DNA of 46,183 nucleotides from Roseibium sp. TrichSKD4. Lineage in GTDB: Bacteria; Pseudomonadota; Alphaproteobacteria; Rhizobiales; Stappiaceae. The position numbers were made by a program, and so were the translations under genes. The stretch covers positions 87,320 to 133,502 of the forward strand of contig NZ_GL476321.1 of NCBI RefSeq assembly GCF_000148725.1, given 5' to 3'. The notes under the pieces were generated by a model, which ran no database searches, was not told the DNA's origin, and worked only from the letters and a program-made list of their open reading frames with translations. This document shows positions 17,280 to 24,963 of this stretch, piece after piece. Position 1 is the first letter of the stretch. Each line of letters starts with the position of its first letter.

Positions 17280-19280
17280 TCAGGTTCGAGTCTTCCGACG
17301 CCGCTTGTTGGTGGCCTCGATCATCGACTGTGGCCGAGATACGTCCAGCACGACAACCGAGAGCTTATCCTTCAATTGAAGCGGAAGGTCATCGACAAGC
17401 ATCGCCTCAAGCGCCTCGGCGCTGTCGGGACTGTCGGCGCCATCGCTTCTCTTAGGCGCGTTGAACTCAGTGCCGAACCAAAAGACGAGATAGATCCCGA
17501 AGCCGCAGGCGTCTGGATCCGCAGCGTAACCAGCGAGCTGGGTCGAAGCGGCTGTCCAGAGCTCGCCGTTGTAGTGCCGTTTGGCCTCGATCGGCAGATT
17601 CTTGCCGGCATGGCTCAGCATTAGTACGTCGACCCTGGTGTTCTCGCCGCGACGGGCCTCGGGAAGGCTCGCCGCAATGCCGTATCCTTCGAACCGCGGA
17701 CGAAGTAGTTCCAGGAGGCGGTCCCTGTCCTCGTTTTCGATCTGTGGTTTGGTTGCATTGCCATACTCGTCGGTGTTCCAGAACCGCTTCCAGGGCGTCT
17801 CACTTCCGGTCCTCAGCGTACTTTTGTACCTCTCGACCTCTTCCAGAACGACGGCCGCAAGGTCAGATGCGGTCGCCGGTGCGCCATCTGCGAGCGCACC
17901 CATCAGTTGGCTCACTGAGGGCGCCGCGAATTGTTCATCGCGCAGTTTTCGGGCGTGTTCCGCGGCTGCATGAGCAATATGGGGTGCCCAACTTGAATCG
18001 ACTCTCTCGGCGAGTGCCTTCAGGTGCGCGCCGGCTTCAGCCGAATTTGAAGCGCCGAGACGCTGGATCGCAGCTCTGACAATCCCGCTCACTCCACCTG
18101 AGTGCCGCCAGTCATCGTCGCGAGCCGGGTGATTCTTACCAAGAATGCCAATCCTGGTTCTGTCCAGCAGGTCGATGTCAGGACATAACTCGTTGAGCGT
18201 CGTGGCGAGGTCTCCGTTTGGAGCTAACAGAGCAGATTCGAGGTCCTGTTCTGAGAGCTGATCGGCAAATTCCTCAGGCATCAGCGCCAGGCCGACGAAC
18301 GACCAGATATCTCGTTGCTTCTGCTCTAGGTCGTCACGTTCCAAGGCACGGCGTGCGAGCTCTACCAGTTCGCCGATGTTCGAACTTTCGGCACATGCCC
18401 CGATCGCCTGCCTAAGGGCGAGATCCGGCAGCCCTGGCCTCTCGCCAAGCAGCCTAAGCATGCACAGGGAGACGAATGCCGGTTGATCTGCATTCGTGAG
18501 ATGATGGATCGCATCAAGGTCTTCATCGCCGGCATCGAGAGCGGCGTTCCAGTACCGCAGCATTATATCAGCGCCCTGCTCGGGATCGCTGGCCAGCCGG
18601 TCGACTGCCCAGGCGGCGATCGAAGGTTCCCCGTCGCGGCTGAAGTAGGCTTGCCGAAGCCCGACCAAAGCGATGATCAACGGAGACGCGTCGATATCGG
18701 TTTCACGGCCGTGCAACAGCGCCTGATGCAATCCTGACCTAACGACATATTCCTGAGGGTAAGCGCCATTGGTTGCTTCGGCTTTGCCGAGGACCTCTAC
18801 GCTGACCCTGATATCAGTGTGGATCGTAAATTGAACGAAGCCCTCGGCGATCGCCGCCGCGATCTCCTCATTTGTGTACCTGATGATGTTTTCGAATGGC
18901 GTCTTGTTCTGGCTGATCCGGCCATTCCGATAGTGCTCGGCAGCCCATCTCAAAACACCGAACTGGGTGGGAGCGCCGCTTGCGATCACTGCGAGATTCG
19001 GCGTCAGCTCTGCGATATTGCCATTCCGTGATTTCTCCGTTTCTTGGTCCTGCTTGGCCCTTCGCTTCGCCTCTTTGTTTTTCCATCCTGCGTTCGGGTC
19101 AGAGATGAGCGATTTGATAAAGCCCTTGAAACCGCCTTCCTGCTCCAGAAGCGAAACGATCGGCTCTTGCCATTTCGGCCAGCGATCTTCGCTGCGGGCC
19201 GCATAGGCGGCGATCTGAAACATCCTCTTTCGGGCCGCGCGCGAGTTCGTCGCCTGATGTCGCTTGGCATTTAAATGCAA
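17280..19280 (-). CDS. 5'-truncated gene: helical-repeat region plus C-terminal PD-(D/E)XK-like nuclease domain
   Basis: The frame gives 666 aa, but its first codons (MHLNAKR) are read from the end of the adjoining tni transposon (19258-19280), so the native start is lost or was farther upstream; an internal Met at 19223 is the next start. The middle (about 150-430) is rich in helical repeats. The C-terminal part carries a nuclease-like pattern: EARRGENTRVDVLM, then LPIEAKRHYNGELW (the D...ExK core), then GFGIYLVFWFG. This C-terminal arrangement reminds me of large NACHT/STAND-type defence NTPases with a nuclease end, of which this would be the 3' remnant. No NTPase motif is present in what remains. 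Confidence 0.6.
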   Translation of the reverse strand: MHLNAKRHQATNSRAARKRMFQIAAYAARSEDRWPKWQEPIVSLLEQEGGFKGFIKSLISDPNAGWKNKEAKRRAKQDQETEKSRNGNIAELTPNLAVIASGAPTQFGVLRWAAEHYRNGRISQNKTPFENIIRYTNEEIAAAIAEGFVQFTIHTDIRVSVEVLGKAEATNGAYPQEYVVRSGLHQALLHGRETDIDASPLIIALVGLRQAYFSRDGEPSIAAWAVDRLASDPEQGADIMLRYWNAALDAGDEDLDAIHHLTNADQPAFVSLCMLRLLGERPGLPDLALRQAIGACAESSNIGELVELARRALERDDLEQKQRDIWSFVGLALMPEEFADQLSEQDLESALLAPNGDLATTLNELCPDIDLLDRTRIGILGKNHPARDDDWRHSGGVSGIVRAAIQRLGASNSAEAGAHLKALAERVDSSWAPHIAHAAAEHARKLRDEQFAAPSVSQLMGALADGAPATASDLAAVVLEEVERYKSTLRTGSETPWKRFWNTDEYGNATKPQIENEDRDRLLELLRPRFEGYGIAASLPEARRGENTRVDVLMLSHAGKNLPIEAKRHYNGELWTAASTQLAGYAADPDACGFGIYLVFWFGTEFNAPKRSDGADSPDSAEALEAMLVDDLPLQLKDKLSVVVLDVSRPQSMIEATNKRRRKTRT

Positions 19281-19284
19281 GAAT
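19258..19284 (+). repeat. Left terminal inverted repeat of the tni transposon
   Basis: 27 bp starting TGTCGCTT and ending AAGAAT. It shares the TGTCGCTT start, the CATTTAA core and the AAGAAT end with the right end. It also supplies the first codons of the truncated nuclease-like gene on the minus strand. Confidence 0.75.
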
Positions 19285-19306
19285 GCAGCAGTTTTGGCAG
19301 ATTAGG

Positions 19307-19352
19307 GCAGTTAATTATGAGAATGGGGCGCTTTGATTCTCAGATTAACTGC
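19307..19352. repeat. Left-end TniA-site-like repeats (two, inverted)
   Basis: GCAGTTAATTATGAGAAT (19307-19324) and ATTCTCAGATTAACTGC (19336-19352) are inverted copies of one motif that also occurs at the right end. They are likely binding sites for the TniA transposase, as the TnsB/TniA repeats are at the ends of related elements. Confidence 0.65.
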
Positions 19353-20203
19353 ATTTGGGTAGAGTGTCTCATTTGGGAGGCTCTGACGAAGAACGGCATT
19401 GCTTCCCGGTCGAAGCGTTGCCGGTGCAAGGCCAAGGTGGACCGCCGCAGCATGTGAAGCATTTCAACTCCGCCGGAATGCACCATTGCAACACCGGCCA
19501 GAAGGACGGCACGCAGATGTAGTGGCAAGACTGGATGCTGCGGCGTTGGGAAGCTGGTGCAACTTTCGGCAAGTACGTGATCGAGTTCCGGGATGATTTT
19601 TCCCAGCACTCTGAACCGCCACAGTTCTTCCTCGGCCGGGAAAGGCAACTCTATTCTGCGCATGAGCAGCAGACGCACAATCCCAGCCGGCGACGCCCAA
19701 GTCTTGATGCCCCGTTTGGCTTCATCATCGAGCAGCTTCTCGCCAAGACGGGCAGTGTCAAGATATTGCTGGAAAGGGGAGGCTCGTTCGTGATCATCAA
19801 AATTCCGAAATTGGTTTCCGCATAATGGGCACGTAATGCGCCAGCCCTGCAGTTGGCTGCGCAGGACAGGCACCGGTTCCTGGCCCGCATTGCAGTTCAC
19901 GCAAACCTGTGTCGGCCGGACGGCGATGAGCCGACGCGATGATTGCGCCATATCTGTGAAGGTCATTTGACGTATCGCGGACGGTTTCGTGGCGAACATG
20001 TTGGCCAGGCGAATTTCCTGGGCGTTGGTAAGATGGAGATCAGCGCCACGCTGGGAACGGATTTCCGGAATGCAGTGCCGTAGCATGATCAGCGGAGAAA
20101 CCTCATAGAAGCTGGCGTGCCGGCCGATCCAGGAGGACAGAAGTTCGTCGGTGACGGAGGGCAATATCACCGGCAGCCGCTGTGTCACCATGACGTGCGT
20201 CAT
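19340..20203 (-). CDS. tniQ: TniQ-family target-selection protein
   Basis: 287 aa. The N-terminus LPVILPSVTDELLSSWIGRHA is the hallmark of TniQ/TnsD proteins. A zinc-finger-like CVNCNAG...CPLCG follows (about residues 100-130). TniQ bridges target DNA and the TniB ATPase in Tn7/Tn5053-type transposition. Its start overlaps the tniB stop by 4 bp. The 3' end of the gene overlaps the subterminal repeats, so the element has no room for cargo. Confidence 0.9.
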   Translation of the reverse strand: MTHVMVTQRLPVILPSVTDELLSSWIGRHASFYEVSPLIMLRHCIPEIRSQRGADLHLTNAQEIRLANMFATKPSAIRQMTFTDMAQSSRRLIAVRPTQVCVNCNAGQEPVPVLRSQLQGWRITCPLCGNQFRNFDDHERASPFQQYLDTARLGEKLLDDEAKRGIKTWASPAGIVRLLLMRRIELPFPAEEELWRFRVLGKIIPELDHVLAESCTSFPTPQHPVLPLHLRAVLLAGVAMVHSGGVEMLHMLRRSTLALHRQRFDREAMPFFVRASQMRHSTQMQLI

Positions 20204-21081
20204 GCGTAGGCCGCTTCGGTATCGAAGTCCGGCTCCCAGCTCTCGATGGCTTCGTCTGTAATGCGCTCGTGGCCATTCTCGATGGCATCGATCGCGAGGC
20301 TGTTGATCATGTGGAAGATATTTGCGGTGATACCCTCGGTGATCTGAAGTATCCGTCGCAGCGATTTCGCAGTCAGCACAGAGGGTTTGCGCAGAGGCGT
20401 ATTACGCAGGATGGATACGATCAGGGTTTCGAACTGGTCGTTGGCCGCCCACCGGCTCAACGTGAACTGCTGGAAACGGCGTGCGAGCTGAACGTCGCCG
20501 CTGATGGCCTCGCGCGCCTCGTTGACGCCGAAGCAGACCAGCGAGATCTGCAGTCGATTGCTGAGGAAGCGGAGCGTGTTCAAGACGATGCGTTGTTCAC
20601 GGTAGGATCCAGCGAGGATGTTATGTACCTCGTCGATAACAAGCACCTGAACGCCGATGGCCTCCATGATCCGCAACGTAGCCTGCTCCATCTGAGCAAT
20701 ATCGGCGCGCGGTCGCTGAGGTGCGCCCAGAAGGGTTAGGAGTTCGGCGTAGAACCGTCGCTCACCGGGACGGCTGGTCATTTCCATGGCCAGGACTGGT
20801 GTCTTCAACGTGCCCGTCAGCGGATTGAAGCTCGATGGATGCTCGTCCCGGAAGCGCTTCATGATCATGGTCTTGCCCATGCCGCTGTCGCCGTAAATCG
20901 CGACAGAAGGCATGCGCGTACCACGTGGGTGATCGAGGAGAGCACTCAGCCGGTCCAAGGCCTGTTTGGCGCGTGGGTAGAGCACCCATCGGCGTGATCG
21001 TATCGCACGAATGCGGCGTTCGTCCGTTTCGGAAAGCAGCGCTGCGGCCCTGGCGGTTAGGTGGGAGACTTCATTGTTCAT
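20200..21081 (-). CDS. tniB: TniB/TnsC-like AAA+ transposition ATPase
   Basis: 293 aa. Walker A GDSGMGKTMIMKRF (about residues 65-78) and Walker B VLVIDEVHNIL (about 150) are clear, followed by LRFLSNRLQISLVCFG sensor-1-type sequence. It is the regulator that assembles on target DNA and activates the TniA transposase. It lies between tniA (12 bp upstream) and tniQ (4-bp overlap) in one operon. Confidence 0.93.
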   Translation of the reverse strand: MNNEVSHLTARAAALLSETDERRIRAIRSRRWVLYPRAKQALDRLSALLDHPRGTRMPSVAIYGDSGMGKTMIMKRFRDEHPSSFNPLTGTLKTPVLAMEMTSRPGERRFYAELLTLLGAPQRPRADIAQMEQATLRIMEAIGVQVLVIDEVHNILAGSYREQRIVLNTLRFLSNRLQISLVCFGVNEAREAISGDVQLARRFQQFTLSRWAANDQFETLIVSILRNTPLRKPSVLTAKSLRRILQITEGITANIFHMINSLAIDAIENGHERITDEAIESWEPDFDTEAAYA

Positions 21082-21093
21082 ATTCGCTCCAGC

Positions 21094-22710
21094 TCAATCT
21101 GTATCCTCAACAAAGGGTACAGGTTTGCTGGAGTCGACACCGCGGAGCGAGCCCCATCCGCCATCATCCACCTTCGATTTCGAAGAAGAAGCTTTACTGC
21201 GTCGTGCTGCTGCCGTTTTTTTGGTTGCCGTATCGACGAGCTCACGTTGTGCGATCGCAGTACGGACGATGGCGCGGGTATCTACTTCACGGCGTCCCTT
21301 TGCAAGCAGGCTGCGTCGCGCCGTAATCGCTTCATGCAAAGTGACTGAAGGTAGGGTCACATCGGCATAACGGGCTTCCACGAAGTTCCCGGATGGCCGG
21401 CGAACGAAGATGCGCGCCATATCGCGCGGATCATATTTGACAAGCAGTCGCCGGTCCGAGCGTCCGACGTCGGCGCTAAGCGCTGCTGACCAATAACGCA
21501 AGCCGAACAGGTGAATGCCTGTCGGGCGCAAGGTTCGCTCCTGCTCGGGCAGAAAGGTGAGCCAGAAGCGAAGCCTGTCTTGTGGCAGCCGAAGAGGAAT
21601 CTCTCCCTCGTGCTCCCGCCACACCGCGATCGGCGGCCGGCCAAGGCTGCTGTGGATCGACTGATGATAGGCGCCCACGATGTCGAGAGCGATATACCGC
21701 TCGAGTTCCCGAAGCGTAAGCGCCGCATGCCGCTTGGAATTGTATTCGCCAAGCTCCTGCGGGTTGCTGAAGGTCGTTCCAGGCAAGAGATGCAGCCTCC
21801 CCATCTGCGTGCCGATCAGGCGCTCGATATGACCGCCGAAATGCGGCTCCCCCGGTGGCCGCCACTCGATCGCAATGCCGGCGTCCTCGCATCCTCGCTT
21901 GAAGGCTCGGCTGCGGAAGTCGGGACCATTGTCAACATGCACCATGTCCGGCAGACCAGCGACGGGCCACGGCTCCGTTATCTCACGTTCCCGGAGCCAT
22001 GCGGATTTGTCGAAAACGGAGTGTAACAGGCACAGGCTGGTCGATAGGCGGGATGGCGCTTCCATCGTGAGATAGAAGCCGGTCACCATCCGGCTGCAGA
22101 CGTCCATCGCCAATGTCAGCCATGGTCGGCCGAGCGGTTCCCGTGTCTCCTCGTCAACGACGAAGATGTCGGCCTTGGTATGGTCGATCTGGACCACTGC
22201 CAGGGGACGAGAGGCTTTGAACACTCCGGGAACGGCCGTTGTCGCCTTGACGATCGTCTGTTCGCCGCGCCGCTTTGCCCGCTTCTGCAGGTCGATGTCC
22301 TTTAGGCGAGCGACGATCGTTCGCCGATGCGGTGGCTTCAATCCGGCCGAGATGCAGTTCGTCTGCACGTCCCGCACCAACTGCGAGATCGACGGCCGTG
22401 TTCGCTTCAGGTAGAACTTTTTGATAGTCGTGCCGACGATCTCCTCCCGCTTTTCGTCCAGCGTACGATGGCCCTCCGGCCGTCCTCGCTTACGGTCGAC
22501 CAGAGACAGAACCGTCCCGCCGGCGCGGAACAGCTTTACCAGCCGGTAGGCCGTCGCCTGGCTGACATCCATCGCGACAGCGAGCCGGGAAACCTCTGCG
22601 GCGGTCGCACCGTCAGGATTGTGCTTCAGGAAGCTGCGGATCGCATCTGCCCGTCGGCAGGCTTCATCCCAAAGCGCTTCGTCAATTTCGTCAGGAAACC
22701 GATCGTTCAT
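21094..22710 (-). CDS. tniA: TniA-family DDE transposase
   Basis: 538 aa. N-terminal helix-turn-helix domains (e.g. AAEVSRLAVAMDVSQATAYRLV) precede an rve/Mu-type integrase core with all three acidic residues: QIDHTKAD, HVDNGPDF and GGHIERLIG. A Mu-type C-terminal beta-barrel follows and the C-terminus is basic. It cuts and joins the transposon ends. The start is near the right end of the element. The length is normal and there are no lesions, so the transposon may be active. Confidence 0.94.
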   Translation of the reverse strand: MNDRFPDEIDEALWDEACRRADAIRSFLKHNPDGATAAEVSRLAVAMDVSQATAYRLVKLFRAGGTVLSLVDRKRGRPEGHRTLDEKREEIVGTTIKKFYLKRTRPSISQLVRDVQTNCISAGLKPPHRRTIVARLKDIDLQKRAKRRGEQTIVKATTAVPGVFKASRPLAVVQIDHTKADIFVVDEETREPLGRPWLTLAMDVCSRMVTGFYLTMEAPSRLSTSLCLLHSVFDKSAWLREREITEPWPVAGLPDMVHVDNGPDFRSRAFKRGCEDAGIAIEWRPPGEPHFGGHIERLIGTQMGRLHLLPGTTFSNPQELGEYNSKRHAALTLRELERYIALDIVGAYHQSIHSSLGRPPIAVWREHEGEIPLRLPQDRLRFWLTFLPEQERTLRPTGIHLFGLRYWSAALSADVGRSDRRLLVKYDPRDMARIFVRRPSGNFVEARYADVTLPSVTLHEAITARRSLLAKGRREVDTRAIVRTAIAQRELVDTATKKTAAARRSKASSSKSKVDDGGWGSLRGVDSSKPVPFVEDTD

Positions 22711-22742
22711 GGCAGGCTCGCGCGGAAAACATCGCGAACGTC

Positions 22743-22810
22743 ATTCTCACATTAAGTGATAAAAGCCAAGCCGGATTATCAAATTAACTGCCCATTCTCA
22801 AATTAGCTGC
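22743..22810 (+). repeat. Right-end TniA-site-like direct repeats (three)
   Basis: ATTCTCACATTAAGTG (22743), ATTATCAAATTAACTGC (22775) and ATTCTCAAATTAGCTGC (22794) are direct copies of the subterminal motif. The number and orientation differ from the left end (two inverted copies), giving the asymmetric ends known in Tn7-like elements. Confidence 0.7.
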
Positions 22811-22841
22811 TCGCTCAAGAGACTGAAAGCGTTGGTGCCTG

Positions 22842-22868
22842 ATTCTTATAATTAAATGGAAAGCGACA
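22842..22868 (-). repeat. Right terminal inverted repeat of the tni transposon
   Basis: Read inward on the minus strand it starts TGTCGCTTTCCATTTAATTA and continues TAAGAAT. It truncates the IS3-family orfB next to it. Confidence 0.75.
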
Positions 22869-23188
22869 CGAACCAACCGCTTCTTCGGCTTGATGCGCAG
22901 GTTCAACTCCAGCGACCGATAGATCCGCCGAACGCGCTTGTGGTTCTATGCATATCCTTTGACATTGCGCAGATAAAGAAAGCAAAGGCCGAACCCCCAA
23001 GTGCGATGCGTTGTCGTCAGCCGAACCAGCCAATCCGCGATCTCGGCATTCTCATCGCACAGTTTGCGTTCATAGCGATAGCAGCTTTCGCTGATCTGGA
23101 AAGTCCGACAGGCAAGCGCAATGCTCACGCCACACTGTCGAACAGCTCTGATGGCCATCTCCTTGCGTTGAGACGGCCGAGCTACTTT
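22869..23188 (-). pseudogene. IS3-family orfB remnant: nonsense codon and truncation
   Basis: The frame starts after a slippery run (AAAAAAG) at the end of orfA and reads VARPSQRKEMAIRAVRQ, the usual start of IS3 OrfB, then RTWGFGL and LRNVKGYA. A TAG at 22946-22948 replaces the expected Trp codon. The same frame continues NHKRVRRIYRSLELNLRIKP, then ends at the tni right end. The whole DDE core is lost. Confidence 0.85.
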
Positions 23189-23445
23189 TTTCCCAAAGCA
23201 TCCTTCAGCAGCTCGTTCTGCATCGCCATCTCGGCATACATCTTCTTCAGGCGCCGGTTTTCCTCGGCCATGGACTTCATTTCAGTCATCAGGGACGCAT
23301 CCATGCCGCCATATTTGGATCGCCAATTGTAGTAAGTCGCGTTGCTGATCCCGTGTTCCCGGCAAAGGTCAGCGACCGGCACACCGCTCTCACCCTGCTT
23401 CAAGATTGCCAGGATCTGGCTTTCCGTAAATCTCGATTTCTTCAT
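23182..23445 (-). CDS. IS3-family transposase OrfA
   Basis: 87 aa from the ATG at 23445 (MKKSRFTESQILAIL). The N-terminal helix-turn-helix (VADLCREHGISNATYYNWRS) and the leucine-zipper-like C-terminal helix (MAEENRRLKKMYAEMAMQNE) are intact. It ends in a run of A residues on the coding strand that normally directs -1 frameshifting into orfB. It cannot support transposition because orfB is broken. Confidence 0.9.
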   Translation of the reverse strand: MKKSRFTESQILAILKQGESGVPVADLCREHGISNATYYNWRSKYGGMDASLMTEMKSMAEENRRLKKMYAEMAMQNELLKDALGKK

Positions 23446-23548
23446 CTCGTTCTCCATCCATATCAAAGGCCGGAGAAGTCTAATTTTCAACCCTATGTTT
23501 TTCGGGGACGATTACCCGAACGCTCCAAAAACCCCGGAAAAACAGGCT

Positions 23549-23573
23549 TTCTCGCACCAGCGAAAGAAATTTG
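23549..23573 (-). repeat. Stub of an IS6-family terminus left of IS110 copy 1
   Basis: TTCTCGCACCAGCGAAAGAA and the following ATTTG match the reverse complement of the left end of the IS6 element at 38680-38713. The repeat is completed on the other side of IS110 by CAACAGTGCC (24954-24963). The IS6 body itself is gone. Confidence 0.75.
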
Positions 23574-23658
23574 ATGGTGTGGAACGGCCCTTCGCACCCG
23601 GCATCAAGGATGCCTATTGTGATGATGCCAATCGTCACATGATAGAAGGAACCATTCC

Positions 23659-24690
23659 ATGGACAAGATTACCACAATCGGACTGGATTTAGCCAAATCG
23701 GTCTTTCAAGTTCATGGCGTTACGGAAGATGGCGGTGTCGCTGTGCGACGTCGTTTACGGCGATCACAGCTATTGGAATTCTTCCGTACCGTTGAGCCTT
23801 GTCTTGTCGGCCTTGAAGCATGCGCCAGCGCCCATTACTGGGCTAGTGAGATCAGAAAATTCGGCCACACGGTACGTTTGATGCCTCCGGTCTATGTGAA
23901 GCCTTATGTTAAGCGAAACAAGACCGATGCAGCCGATGCAGAGGCAATCTGCGAAGCAGTCACGCGTCCGACGATGCGTTTTGTGCCCGTCAAATCACGT
24001 GAAGAGCAAGCTGCGGGCATTGTGTTGAAAACCCGAGAGCTCCTCGTGCGTCAAAGAAGCCAAACAGCAAACGCCCTGCGTGCTCATATGGCTGAGTTCG
24101 GAATTATCGCTGCAAGTGGAATGGCGAGTATTGCCAGGCTTACAGCCATTTTGCGCGACAATCAGGATGACTGCTTACCAAACGCGGCCAGAGCAGCGCT
24201 TCTGGAAATGGCCGAGCAGATAGAAAAGCTGACGGACAGGATTAATGCGTTGGATACCAAGATCGTTGCAGGCGTGAAAGCCGATGAAGCGGCTCGTCGA
24301 TTGACGACTATTCCGGGCGTCGGGCCAATTATTGCCGCGACCGTTCGTGCAGTCATCCAGGATCCCGCTGCCTTCCGGACGGGGCGAGACTTAGCTGCCT
24401 GGATTGGCCTTACGCCCAACGCCAATTCCAGTGGAGGAAAAGAGCGCCTCGGGAGAATCTCCAAGCGTGGCAATAAACAACTGCGCACTCTTTTGATCGT
24501 CGGCGCCACGGCGGTTCTGAAGCAAGCCCGTGGAGCACAGAAGCGACCTGAATGGGTCCTGTCATTGTTGGCGCGGCGTCCCTACAAAGTGGCGGCTGTT
24601 GCACTGGCCAACAAGATGGTACGCATCATATGGGCGTTACTCGTGAAGGGGGGAACATATCAAGCGCCAACGGCCATGGCAAAGATTTAG
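23659..24690 (+). CDS. IS110-family recombinase (DEDD transposase), copy 1
   Basis: 343 aa. The N-terminal RuvC-like DEDD domain shows TIGLDLAKSVFQVHG (first Asp), CLVGLEACASAHYW (Glu) and RNKTDAADAEAICEA (paired Asp). The C-terminal Transposase_20 domain has LTTIPGVGPIIAATVRA, FRTGRDLAAWIGLTPNANSSGGKERLG and the serine region SKRGNKQLR. These enzymes use a non-coding bridge RNA to join element and target. It is identical in protein sequence to the second copy, is intact and may be active. Confidence 0.95.
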   Translation: MDKITTIGLDLAKSVFQVHGVTEDGGVAVRRRLRRSQLLEFFRTVEPCLVGLEACASAHYWASEIRKFGHTVRLMPPVYVKPYVKRNKTDAADAEAICEAVTRPTMRFVPVKSREEQAAGIVLKTRELLVRQRSQTANALRAHMAEFGIIAASGMASIARLTAILRDNQDDCLPNAARAALLEMAEQIEKLTDRINALDTKIVAGVKADEAARRLTTIPGVGPIIAATVRAVIQDPAAFRTGRDLAAWIGLTPNANSSGGKERLGRISKRGNKQLRTLLIVGATAVLKQARGAQKRPEWVLSLLARRPYKVAAVALANKMVRIIWALLVKGGTYQAPTAMAKI

Positions 24691-24951
24691 GACTATCATT
24701 GCCGGCGTTTCAACGCCGGGATAACACGGCAAGGTACGAAAGCGTGATGAACCCGCGGGGCAAAACCTCAATATCAATCAGACCGCCTGTTGCAATGCGC
24801 CTTCGAGCGCGCAAATTTGATTAGGCGATTGGTATTGCGGATATCATCGTGGCCAGCGGTCGATGGCCGCAAAAACAGGCCGTACATATGACTGCACCGT
24901 CCGACGGAAAATTAACGCAGAAAAACCTTGCTTTGTGGGCCGTTCCACATA
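24691..24951 (+). ncRNA. Candidate bridge RNA region of IS110 copy 1
   Basis: The 261-bp 3' non-coding end is highly structured. A hairpin follows the stop (GGCGTTT/AACGCC near 24703). A stem-loop at 24785-24826 has outer stem GCCT/AGGC and inner stem TGCGC/GCGCA, and its internal-loop strands are CTGTTGCAA (24787-24795) and AAATTTG (24813-24819). These match the two halves of the insertion target (IS6 end read inward, CTGTTGCAAATTT). Farther on, ACATATG at 24884-24890 matches the right end of the element (CACATATG), a possible donor guide. Position and logic fit an IS1111-type bridge RNA; expression is not shown. Confidence 0.55.
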
Positions 24952-24952
24952 T

Positions 24953-24963
24953 GCAACAGTGCC
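24953..24963. repeat. Outer part of an IS6-family terminal repeat right of IS110 copy 1
   Basis: GCAACAGTGCC is the outer end of the IS6-type terminus (GGCACTGTTGC on the minus strand). It directly abuts the broken integrase gene, so the IS6 element had inserted into that gene before IS110 arrived. Confidence 0.75.

Larger units (their letters stand above)
19258..22868. mobile_element. Minimal TniABQ transposon (3.6 kb, no resolvase or cargo)
   Basis: The ends match in inverted orientation: left TGTCGCTTGGCATTTAAATG (19258) and right, read inward, TGTCGCTTTCCATTTAATTA (22868), both followed by nAAGAAT. Inside are only tniA, tniB and tniQ on the minus strand. Subterminal repeats flank the genes. 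The 5-bp flanks (CCTGA left, CGAAC right) do not match, so at least one side has been rearranged since insertion. It is related to Tn5053/Tn402- and Tn7-type systems. Confidence 0.8.
23574..24951 (+). mobile_element. IS110-family element (IS1111-like), copy 1
   Basis: A 1378-bp unit flanked on both sides by a TG dinucleotide (23572-23573 and 24952-24953). It is nearly identical to 39560-40937; one difference was seen by eye (a C/G change in an Ala codon near 23831). It sits inside the IS6-type terminal repeat TTTGCAACAGTGCC. The 5' non-coding part is 85 bp and the 3' non-coding part 261 bp, which suits the IS1111 group with its guide RNA downstream of the gene. Confidence 0.85.
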
